This document shows positions 1 to 6,900 of a stretch of DNA of 7,903 nt, in pieces. This DNA comes from Candidatus Poseidoniaceae archaeon. Its GTDB lineage: Archaea > Thermoplasmatota > Poseidoniia > Poseidoniales > Poseidoniaceae. The notes beneath the pieces are model-generated. The model saw only the letters and a list, made by a program, of their open reading frames with translations, did no database searches and had not been told where the DNA came from. Within the stretch, counting starts at the first letter, position 1. Each line of letters starts with the position of its first letter. The DNA lies in the NCBI GenBank assembly GCA_022425585.1, contig JAKMFF010000350.1, positions 1 through 7,903 of the forward strand, in the 5' to 3' direction. Position numbers and translations under genes: made by a program.

Positions 1-316
1 GGCTACACATAATGTATGAATTAACGTAATTAACTATGGTTTTTTTAATTCTTTTTGGTGGAATTCTTCCTTTGAACCTAGCTCTTGGACCGTCTCTTGA
101 TCCTGAGGTACCAAGATCATTCAAAATATACTGGTAAACATGATTTTCATCCCTGTCCATCATAGATACAACTTCGTTAAAATTTCTAAGAATTGTATTA
201 GATCCCTCAATTAGAATTTGTGGCTCTGGTAAACGCCATCTTGATTTACCAGAAATATTCTCAGGTATTTTATCCCTGGCTCGGTCTAACAAGGACTCAT
301 AATCGAAGTCTGCCAT
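1..316 (-). CDS. eif2b: Translation initiation factor aIF2 subunit beta, N-terminal part (3' end beyond window)
   Basis: Reading the minus strand from the ATG at 316-314 gives 105 open codons up to the window edge with no stop, so this is the N-terminal part of a longer gene. The protein starts MADFDYESLLDRARDKIP. It continues with WRLPEPQILIEGSNTILRNF, a run of the type RxxxPxPxxxIEGxxTxxxNF typical of the aIF2-beta/eIF5 N-terminal domain, and then with YQYILNDLGTSG (about residues 61-72). The last residues, about 96-105, read VNYVNSYIMCS; the Cys matches the first cysteine of the C-terminal zinc ribbon of the family. aIF2-beta is the small subunit of the heterotrimeric GTPase factor that brings initiator Met-tRNA to the ribosome. 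Full-length archaeal proteins are about 135-140 residues, or about 200 with a TRAM extension, so at least 30 residues are missing. No Shine-Dalgarno sequence lies directly before the ATG, so the message may be leaderless or weakly led. The gene is divergent from gfcR. Confidence 0.88.
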   Translation of the reverse strand, partial: MADFDYESLLDRARDKIPENISGKSRWRLPEPQILIEGSNTILRNFNEVVSMMDRDENHVYQYILNDLGTSGSRDGPRARFKGRIPPKRIKKTIVNYVNSYIMCS

Positions 317-323
317 GTATATT
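317..323 (+). promoter_or_regulatory. Weak TATA-like element for the gfcR-lysS transcript
   Basis: GTATATT lies immediately outside the eif2b start codon. An archaeal TATA box here would place transcription start roughly 25 bp downstream, near 345, leaving the inverted repeat at 362-378 just inside the transcript, a position where a bound repressor would block transcription. The same ATATTGG string recurs at 2641-2647 before the next transcription unit. The match to the archaeal TATA consensus is modest and no BRE is obvious, so this is tentative. Confidence 0.28.
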
Positions 324-361
324 GGTCGGAGGTTTCATTCTTCAATGCTTGGTATGGCAAT

Positions 362-378
362 CAACCAAACATTGGTTG
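362..378. promoter_or_regulatory. Perfect inverted repeat, candidate operator between eif2b and gfcR
   Basis: CAACCAA (362-368) and TTGGTTG (372-378) are exact reverse complements separated by ACA, giving a 17-bp dyad. It lies in the divergent intergenic region, 46 bp from the eif2b start and 52 bp before the gfcR start. Such a dyad is the right size for a dimeric helix-turn-helix protein, and the adjacent gene encodes one. Operator function, and autoregulation by GfcR, are inferences. The three-base loop makes a stable RNA hairpin less likely than a DNA-binding site. A related half-site, ATGGTTG, occurs at 400-406. Confidence 0.45.
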
Positions 379-380
379 TT

Positions 381-405
381 TTGATGAAAGGTTTGATGAA
401 TGGTT
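381..405. repeat. Tandem direct repeat, about 12 bp twice, in front of gfcR
   Basis: The segment at 381-393 (TTGATGAAAGGTT) is repeated at 393-405 (TTGATGAATGGTT) with one mismatch, sharing one base. The repeat lies directly after the inverted repeat at 362-378 and contains the upstream ATG candidate (400) for gfcR. It could be part of a regulatory region or simply a small duplication; nothing in the sequence decides this. Confidence 0.4.
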
Positions 406-429
406 GACTCATGGCTGTCATTGATAGAA

Positions 430-1014
430 ATGGTAGTTAGCATCGAAGAATTACGCATGACTGCAATGAATCTCCGCAAGGAAGGTTTGAACAGTCAACA
501 AATTGCTGATGAATTATCTCTCTCGCAAGACACTATTTCATGGCTATTGGCAGGTAGTAAAGGCGAAGAAAGACCAAGTGATGTAAGAATCGGTTGGAGA
601 ACAATTGGGGTTAGACCCACAAGGATTTCGGCGGTTGGAACTATAATGGCAGATGTGGCTGATGAAGAATTAGGGTTTGAAAACATTGACACAATAGTAG
701 GAATTTCGATTAACGGTATTTCATTTGCCCATGAAGTTGCTAGAATATTAGATTGTGAATTCACGGTTTTTAGAACTACTGATATTGGTGATGGCTCTGG
801 TTCTTTATCAAATAAATATGGACAAGTTTCCGGAAAAAAGGTAGCGATTATTGACGATGTATTGTCCACTGGCAAAACAATGGTCAAAACTATCAACGCC
901 ATCAAAGCTGCCGGAGGAGAAGTAGGATTAGTGATAGTACTAGTTAACAAAACAATGAGAAATGAAATCGAAGATGTTCCTTTAAGGGGCGTCATACGTG
1001 CTGTTTCTGTTTGA
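430..1014 (+). CDS. gfcR: GfcR-like transcriptional regulator (HTH plus orotate phosphoribosyltransferase-like domain)
   Basis: The 194-residue product has an N-terminal helix-turn-helix (about residues 12-40, LRKEGLNSQQIADELSLSQ, ending TISWLLA). It is followed by a type I phosphoribosyltransferase fold with the PRPP-binding signature KVAIIDDVLSTGKT at 137-150 (Asp142-Asp143, then STGKT). This order is that of archaeal GfcR/PyrE-like regulators. In haloarchaea GfcR is known to control sugar-degradation genes; the PRT domain is thought to sense a ligand rather than make OMP. The target here is unknown. I chose the ATG at 430 because MVVSIEELR fits the family N-terminus, which begins just before the HTH. 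An in-frame ATG at 400 would add ten residues (MVDSWLSLIE) and has a GAAAGG stretch 8 bp upstream, so it remains possible. The stop codon overlaps the lysS Shine-Dalgarno sequence, suggesting co-translation. Confidence 0.85.
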   Translation: MVVSIEELRMTAMNLRKEGLNSQQIADELSLSQDTISWLLAGSKGEERPSDVRIGWRTIGVRPTRISAVGTIMADVADEELGFENIDTIVGISINGISFAHEVARILDCEFTVFRTTDIGDGSGSLSNKYGQVSGKKVAIIDDVLSTGKTMVKTINAIKAAGGEVGLVIVLVNKTMRNEIEDVPLRGVIRAVSV

Positions 1015-1020
1015 GGTGAT
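1013..1020 (+). promoter_or_regulatory. Shine-Dalgarno sequence of lysS
   Basis: GAGGTGAT is a strong match to the complement of the archaeal 16S rRNA 3' end. It overlaps the last two bases of the gfcR stop codon (TGA at 1012-1014) and ends three bases before the ATG at 1024. It supports that start codon and suggests that ribosomes finishing gfcR could re-initiate on lysS. Confidence 0.75.
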
Positions 1021-1023
1021 TAG

Positions 1024-2625
1024 ATGCACTGGGCTGATGTTGTTGCCCTAAATTTGTCTAGACGTGGAAGTAAACATATTGTCTCAACCGGAATTACTCC
1101 GAGTGGTGAATTTCACATTGGTCACCTAAGAGAAATTCTAACAGGGGATATGATTGCCCGTGCAGCAAGTGATTCTGGACTTGATGTTGATTTCATTTTC
1201 ATAGTTGACGATGCAGACCCACTCCGCAGAGTATATCCTTTTCTGGACGAGGAATATGCCAAATTTATCGGTCATCAAATCGGTGATATACCCGCACCAA
1301 ATGCAGATGGTAAACCTGATTACCATAGTTATGAAACTAATGGCTGGAACTATGCTGATCACTTTCTAAATCCATTCTTAGAAGCACTTGCTACAATCGG
1401 CGTAAAACCAAGAATTGTCAAGAATTTGGAATCATACAAATCTGGTAAATTTACTGAATGCGCTAAACTTGCTTGTGATAATTCGGATAAGATTAAAGAA
1501 ATAATTGAACGGGTTTCAGGTAGAGAATTACCAGCAAACTGGTTCCCTTGGAGCCCTTTGGATTCGAAAGGTTCACTTGAGGGAGTTTCGGTTACTGGAT
1601 ACGAATTCCCATTAGTACATTATACCGATAAAGATGGCAACACTGGTTCCTCTGATTTATCAAAAGGCCAAGGGAAACTCCCTTGGCGAATAGATTGGCC
1701 TGCTAAGTGGTCTTGGATTGGCGTAACATGTGAGGCTTTTGGCAAGGACCATGGTGCGTCAGGCGGGTCATATGATACTGGAAAAGAAATCTCGAAGTTA
1801 TTTGGATATGATGCACCGCAGCCACTGGTTTACGAATGGATTAGCCTGAAAGGAAAAGGTGCAATGTCATCATCTTCGGGTAATACCATTGGTCCAATGG
1901 AAGCGCTTCAGTTGGTACCTCCTGAAATCTTACGATACTTAATTGCCCAATCTAAGCCTAACAAAGCAATAGAATTCGATGCAGGTATGAGTTTGGTCAA
2001 CTTAGCTGATGATTATGAAAGAAATTCATCAAGAGATTTTGTTAGTGAACTTGCTGATGACACATTATCTCGCAGAAGACGTGTACAAATCGAAGATGCT
2101 CAAGGAGCGATAAAACTTTCATTAATCAGTAAGCCAGACACAACGAATAACTCTACTGTTTCATTTAGACACTTAGCACTACTTGCGCAAACCAAACTTG
2201 AAGACCAGTTGGTTTGGGACAGCCTAGGGTTTACAAAAAATGACCAACCATCTGATTTACTTAGAGACAGATTACAAAAAATGCGCACTTGGATTAACTC
2301 GGAACATTTCCCTGATGAAATGAAAATTGTGATGATTGAACATGTTCCTGAAGCTCTACTAAGTGAACTGTCAGACGATGAAATTCAAGTATTAATTAGA
2401 CTGACTGAATTACTTGAAAATTGCGAATGGACAAATGAAAGTATCAGCAACTGCATTGTTGAATCTGCTAAATCTATAGATAAATCACCTAGACTGGCAT
2501 ATAACGTATCATACATCTGTTTGATGGGCAACAAAAAGGGCCCGCGTTTAGCCCCGATATTGACTGAACTTCCTAAAATCACCATAATCAACCAACTAAG
2601 GCGTTGTATCGAATCCTTTCAGTAA
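1024..2625 (+). CDS. lysS: Lysyl-tRNA synthetase, class I
   Basis: The 533-residue product is a class I LysRS, which charges tRNA-Lys with lysine in the cytoplasm; most archaea use this form instead of the unrelated class II enzyme. The Rossmann catalytic domain shows TPSGEFHIGHLREI with the HIGH motif at residues 31-34, and FIFIVDDADPLRRVY at about 57-71. KLPWRIDWPAKW sits at about 218-229, followed by AFGKDHGASGGSYDTGKEI at about 238-256. The KMSKS-like loop is GAMSSSSGN (279-287), with Ala where the first Lys of KMSKS usually stands. The C-terminal part (about 320-533) is helical and corresponds to the anticodon-binding region. Length is normal for the family. Unusually, the stretch at about 172-216, where many archaeal homologs have CPxCG zinc-knuckle cysteines, reads WSPLDSKGS and YTDKDGNTGS and has no cysteine. 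The start is supported by the Shine-Dalgarno sequence at 1013-1020. Confidence 0.96.
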   Translation: MHWADVVALNLSRRGSKHIVSTGITPSGEFHIGHLREILTGDMIARAASDSGLDVDFIFIVDDADPLRRVYPFLDEEYAKFIGHQIGDIPAPNADGKPDYHSYETNGWNYADHFLNPFLEALATIGVKPRIVKNLESYKSGKFTECAKLACDNSDKIKEIIERVSGRELPANWFPWSPLDSKGSLEGVSVTGYEFPLVHYTDKDGNTGSSDLSKGQGKLPWRIDWPAKWSWIGVTCEAFGKDHGASGGSYDTGKEISKLFGYDAPQPLVYEWISLKGKGAMSSSSGNTIGPMEALQLVPPEILRYLIAQSKPNKAIEFDAGMSLVNLADDYERNSSRDFVSELADDTLSRRRRVQIEDAQGAIKLSLISKPDTTNNSTVSFRHLALLAQTKLEDQLVWDSLGFTKNDQPSDLLRDRLQKMRTWINSEHFPDEMKIVMIEHVPEALLSELSDDEIQVLIRLTELLENCEWTNESISNCIVESAKSIDKSPRLAYNVSYICLMGNKKGPRLAPILTELPKITIINQLRRCIESFQ

Positions 2626-2637
2626 CCTCACAATACA

Positions 2638-2647
2638 CTAATATTGG
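2638..2647 (+). promoter_or_regulatory. Weak TATA-like element before the zinc-ribbon gene
   Basis: CTAATATTGG lies about 50 bp before the ATG at 2696 in the 70-bp gap after lysS. Transcription would start near 2670, giving a short leader that contains a G-run (2677-2681) able to act as a weak Shine-Dalgarno sequence. The ATATTGG portion is shared with the element at 319-325. It is AT-rich but not a clear archaeal TATA box, and read-through from lysS is equally possible. Confidence 0.25.
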
Positions 2648-2695
2648 CTATTTCACTCCGTACCATTCAAATGTCAGGGGGATTCATCCCTTGTC

Positions 2696-3949
2696 ATGGC
2701 CGGGGTTTACTGTCCTATCTGCGAAGCAGATGTCGAACCTGCTGCTAAATTTTGCCTATCATGTGGCCATGATATGCATACTCAAGGTCCAATCACCTCT
2801 ACAGGACACGATTTAAATCAACTTAAGGCTGTTATTCGAATGAGAGAAGATCTCTCTATGGCTGAGAAATTTGATATGATAGCCAAAATAGAAGAAGGTG
2901 CAAATCCAATAAAATTGGGAATTGCTGCACCTGCAGATGGAGAAGACGTCGACTTGTCTGACGCATTTGGAAATGTAGAGTTAGAATTTCGGACCCAAAA
3001 TATTTCTGTTGATTGGGGTAACTCCCCAGCAGCCAATGCTGCTGTAAGAGCAGTAGTCAGAGGCACAAGTGCATGGGATTTGATTCAAGACGGCAAATTA
3101 GACCTGAATGAAGGGATGTTTAGAACAGCCATGGACACTGGAATGGAAGCATCAACACACATTCACGATGTTGCAAGTGGAGAACATGAAGGTATTGACC
3201 CTGATGCCATGAGAGCGATACCAGTACTAAAGCCACCCAAGCGCAGTTTCTGCCCAAGATGCGGTTCTGACATACATGCTAATACAATGCTGCAATGGCG
3301 TAAATGGCGTGACTCTGCCAGCGAAGTAGTCTCGATGCAACTTGAGGCTTCAATGGAAACTGCGCTTATTCAAGTGGCATCGCATTACATCAATGTCATG
3401 CAGGCATTGCAAGATGAGCGTGATGATGCTTGGGCAAAAATAGAAAAATCAGACCCTGATGAAATCGAAAATAAATTGCGTGATAAACTTGAGAAAAGTA
3501 TTCGCAAAGAATTGGAAAAGGAAATCAGAGCCGAAATGGAACAAGAATTTGCTGGTAAAGAAGTTTCCTCAGTCGCTAAAAAAGAGGAAAAACCAGCCGC
3601 TAAAAAATCAACTGTCAAGAAGACAACAAAGAAGGAAACTAAGGAAAAACCAAAACCCAAGAAAGGCGGTGGAATGTTTGGCAGTAAGAAGGTCAAAAGA
3701 AAGTATGAGGGTGAAGATGGGGGCAAGGTTGATTGGTTCCTCAAGGATGCTTTAGACACAATCTATGATCCTCATGGAACTGGAAAAGTCCTCAAAGCAG
3801 CAACTATTCTAGCAAGATCATCTGAAGGCAATGTCAGAGTAAGAGATGTAGTACGGGTGTACAGTTCAGAAGGTGAAGAAGGAATTAGTGAACTTGCTTG
3901 GACTAGCCCATTCACTAGATACATTATCGAAGCTTTTGATGAGTGTTGA
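2696..3949 (+). CDS. Uncharacterised zinc-ribbon, coiled-coil and lysine-rich-linker protein
   Basis: I do not recognise this 417-residue family. Visible parts, in order: an N-terminal zinc ribbon with CPIC (Cys6, Cys9) and CLSCGHDMH (Cys20, Cys23); an acidic, alanine-rich region (about 40-180); a second, half knuckle FCPRCGSDIH (Cys186, Cys189, His194) without a second cysteine pair; a charged helical stretch likely to form a coiled coil (about 235-287, rich in Glu, Lys, Arg, Asp); a Lys/Pro/Thr-rich flexible linker (about 295-338) resembling the tails of nucleic-acid-binding proteins; and a compact C-terminal domain (about 343-417) starting KVDWFLKDALDTIYDPHGTG. There is no signal peptide or membrane segment, so it is probably cytoplasmic. 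A role in binding nucleic acid or a protein complex is an inference from the zinc ribbon and basic linker only. The ATG at 2696 is the first possible in-frame start and places the ribbon five residues in. The gene follows lysS by 70 bp and ends 2 bp from the convergent carB stop. Confidence 0.85.
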   Translation: MAGVYCPICEADVEPAAKFCLSCGHDMHTQGPITSTGHDLNQLKAVIRMREDLSMAEKFDMIAKIEEGANPIKLGIAAPADGEDVDLSDAFGNVELEFRTQNISVDWGNSPAANAAVRAVVRGTSAWDLIQDGKLDLNEGMFRTAMDTGMEASTHIHDVASGEHEGIDPDAMRAIPVLKPPKRSFCPRCGSDIHANTMLQWRKWRDSASEVVSMQLEASMETALIQVASHYINVMQALQDERDDAWAKIEKSDPDEIENKLRDKLEKSIRKELEKEIRAEMEQEFAGKEVSSVAKKEEKPAAKKSTVKKTTKKETKEKPKPKKGGGMFGSKKVKRKYEGEDGGKVDWFLKDALDTIYDPHGTGKVLKAATILARSSEGNVRVRDVVRVYSSEGEEGISELAWTSPFTRYIIEAFDEC

Positions 3950-3951
3950 GA

Positions 3952-6900
3952 CTAATAATTGACTTGTAACCTAACTGGTTCCATTTCACCTTTCATCATT
4001 GCCGCAATAGCTGCGACTTCCATTACTGCGCCTCTAATTGTCGTGACGAATGGTATATTCAATTCAACAGCAAGTCTTCTCATCATATTACCGTCTCTTA
4101 CTGCACCTCCAGAAATTGTTGGCACGTTTACAATGAAGGAAATTTTCCCCTGCCGCATTAAATCTAAAGCGTCTGGATGCATTCTCTCTCTTATTCGATA
4201 GACAACCTCTACAGGTACGTCCTTTTCTCTTAGCATGTCTGCAGTACCTGGAGTTGCATAGATAGTAAAGCCAAGTTGGATTAAATCTTTGGCGATAGGG
4301 ACGAGATTTTGTTTATCATCATCTCGAACTGTGAGGTATACGCCACCACCTTGTGCAACAGGAACTTCTGTTGCTAAACGTGCCTTTAGATAAGCCACAT
4401 CTGCATCAGCGTGGGAGCCAAATACTTCGCCTGTGGATTTCATTTCAGGTCCAGGTGCAGGGTCAAGACCTCGCAATTTTATGAATGGGAATACTGGTGC
4501 TTTAACACAAACATTTCCAGATGTTCTAACTGGTATTGTTTGTTCTGATAATGGAATACCAATGGTTATTTTTGCCGCAATACGAGCCAATGGTAAACCA
4601 GATGATTTAGCCACGAATGGTACGGTTCTTGAGGATCTAGGATTGACTTCCAAAACATATAGAACGTCGCCCTGAATAGCAAATTGAATGTTAAAACAAC
4701 CAATTATGTTGAGCCCTAAACCAATCTTGATAGTTTGTTCTCTAATCAATTCCAACATTTCTTCCGAAATATTTTGTGTCGGTATAAAGCATGTTGAATC
4801 ACCAGAATGAATCCCTGCTTCCTCAAGATGTTCCATGATTGCTCCAATAAGAACTTCCTTACCATCAGAAGCAGCATCAACATCAATTTCAGTTGCGTGT
4901 CCAAGATACTCGTCAACAAGTAGTGGCTTATCCGGGGCAAGATATGCCTCTGCTAGATAAGCATCGAGTTGTTCATCATTTGAAAGAATCTCCATACCTC
5001 TTCCACCCAAAACATATGAAGGTCTAATCAAAACTGGATAGCCTATTTTTCCTACAGCATTTCTTACATCGTTGGAAGTCAAGCCAGTCGCTCCTCTAGG
5101 CATAGTAAGACCTGCTCGCTTGGCAAATTTCTCAAATCGTTCTCTATCGCTTGCCTCATCTATCGCATCGCAAGAAGTACCAGCAATTTGCAAATTTAAT
5201 CCTGATTTAGATAGCTCAGGAAGACGTTTCTCTAGTGGCTGTGACAAGTTAATGGCAGTCTGACCGCCAAATTGTAACAAAATAGCGTGTGCTTGTTCTC
5301 TAAGCAAAACCTCAGTAACACACTCAAGAGTAAGTGGTTCAAAGTACAGACGATCAGAAGTATCAAAATCTGTAGAAACTGTTTCTGGATTGTTATTGAT
5401 TAGAATCGCATCCTTACCCGCATCTCTAATAGCCATCACAGCATGAACACAGCCGTAGTCAAATTCTATTCCTTGACCGATTCTTATTGGGCCACTACCA
5501 ATTGCCACATACCTCTCTTTATCCATTTTAGCTAAGTCTGGCACATGATCAATTCCTTGCTTGGTATTTGGCTCATAAGTCGAATAATAATATGGCGTTT
5601 TAGCAGCAAACTCTGCAGCACATGAATCGACCATGCGGTAATTAGGATGCAGTGAAAGTGAATGTCTTCTACGCATCACTGAATCTTCATCCCGACCTCT
5701 TGGTAACGATTTATACCCTTCAGGTGGGAATGAATTTAATGCGTCAGCAATGTGTGAATCCGCAAAACCGTTAGATTTCCACTCACGCAGTAATTCTACA
5801 TTGATTTCAGTTGGATTACAAGATAAGTTTACCATTTCTTTTTCAATGTGGGCAATCTTTTCGAAGCGATACAAAAACCATCGAGTGATTCTAGTTATTT
5901 CATGAACTTGCTCCACGGTCCAACCTCTTCTAAAGGCTTCAATAAGCGCGCCCATTCTTCGGTCTGTGGCAATTTTACACCAATCAACTAAAGTAGCATC
6001 TGGAAGAGGTTCATTGGCTCTTTCTGCCATAGTGTCACCCTCTGATTCATCGGCTTTTGTTAACGGACGTGGATGAGGGCACCCTTGTTCCAATGAAGCC
6101 CATGCTTTGAGAAAAGCTTCTTCGAAATTTCGACCAATAGCCATTACTTCTCCAGTAGACTTCATTGACGTGCCAAGGGTTCTATCTGCTGTTCTAAATT
6201 TATCAAATGGCCACCTTGGTATCTTTACTACGCAGTAATCCAAGGTTGGTTCAAATGCTGCAGTAGTACCATCACCAGTGATTGGATTGGGTAATTCATC
6301 AAGGGTGTAGCCGACGGCAATTTTTGCCGCAATACGGGCAATTGGGTAGCCTGTTGCTTTACTAGCAAGTGCCGAGGAGCGTGACACACGAGGATTTACT
6401 TCAATCACCCTTATTTCTCCAGTAAACTGATTGAAAGCAAATTGAACATTACATCCACCTTTGATATTTAGCGCACGAATCAGCCTCAAAGCCTGATCTC
6501 GTAAGATTTGATGATCTTGGTCAGAGAATGATTGTAATGGAGCAACAACTGTAGATTCTCCCGTGTGGACACCCATTGGATCAATATTCTCCATGGTACA
6601 AACAATAATCGCATTATCTGCTTCATCTCTCATCACTTCATATTCAAGTTCCTGCCAGCCAAGTATAGATTCTTCAATCAAGACTTGGTTTATTCTTGAA
6701 TTTCGCAGTCCAAGGGTTGCTATCTCGACTAATTCCCCAATGTTCCATGCAGTACCTCCACCTAAACCACCCAAAGTGAAGGCTGGCCTGATTAACAACG
6801 GCCATGTTCCAATCTGTTCTGCAGCAGAGATTACCTCGTCCATTGATTTACAAGCAATTGCCTCACTGATTGGCAAATTAATTGAATCACAAACTTTGTT

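Noticed and set aside
38..56. T-rich run that resembles a terminator
   Set aside because: It lies inside the aIF2-beta coding sequence, where it encodes a basic KRIKKT segment on the minus strand.
495..995. 166-codon open frame on the minus strand
   Set aside because: It lies entirely within gfcR on the opposite strand; the translation has no recognisable domain and the sense frame has clear HTH and PRPP motifs.
2679..2690. GGGAT-TC-ATCCC inverted repeat before the zinc-ribbon gene
   Set aside because: Arms of only five bases with a two-base loop; too short to call a terminator or operator, and no T-run follows.
2604..2816. 70-codon plus-strand frame across the lysS end and the zinc-ribbon start
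   Set aside because: It overlaps both genes in another frame and shows no domain; the ATG at 2696 gives a proper zinc ribbon instead.
3459..3755. 98-codon plus-strand frame rich in Lys and Arg
   Set aside because: A frame-shifted reading of the same A-rich segment of the zinc-ribbon gene; the main frame is continuous on both sides, so there is no frameshift to explain.
3385..3759. 124-codon open frame on the minus strand
   Set aside because: It is antisense to the A-rich coiled-coil and lysine-rich region of the zinc-ribbon gene, which yields a spurious Phe/Ser/Leu-rich open frame. It is not a membrane protein.
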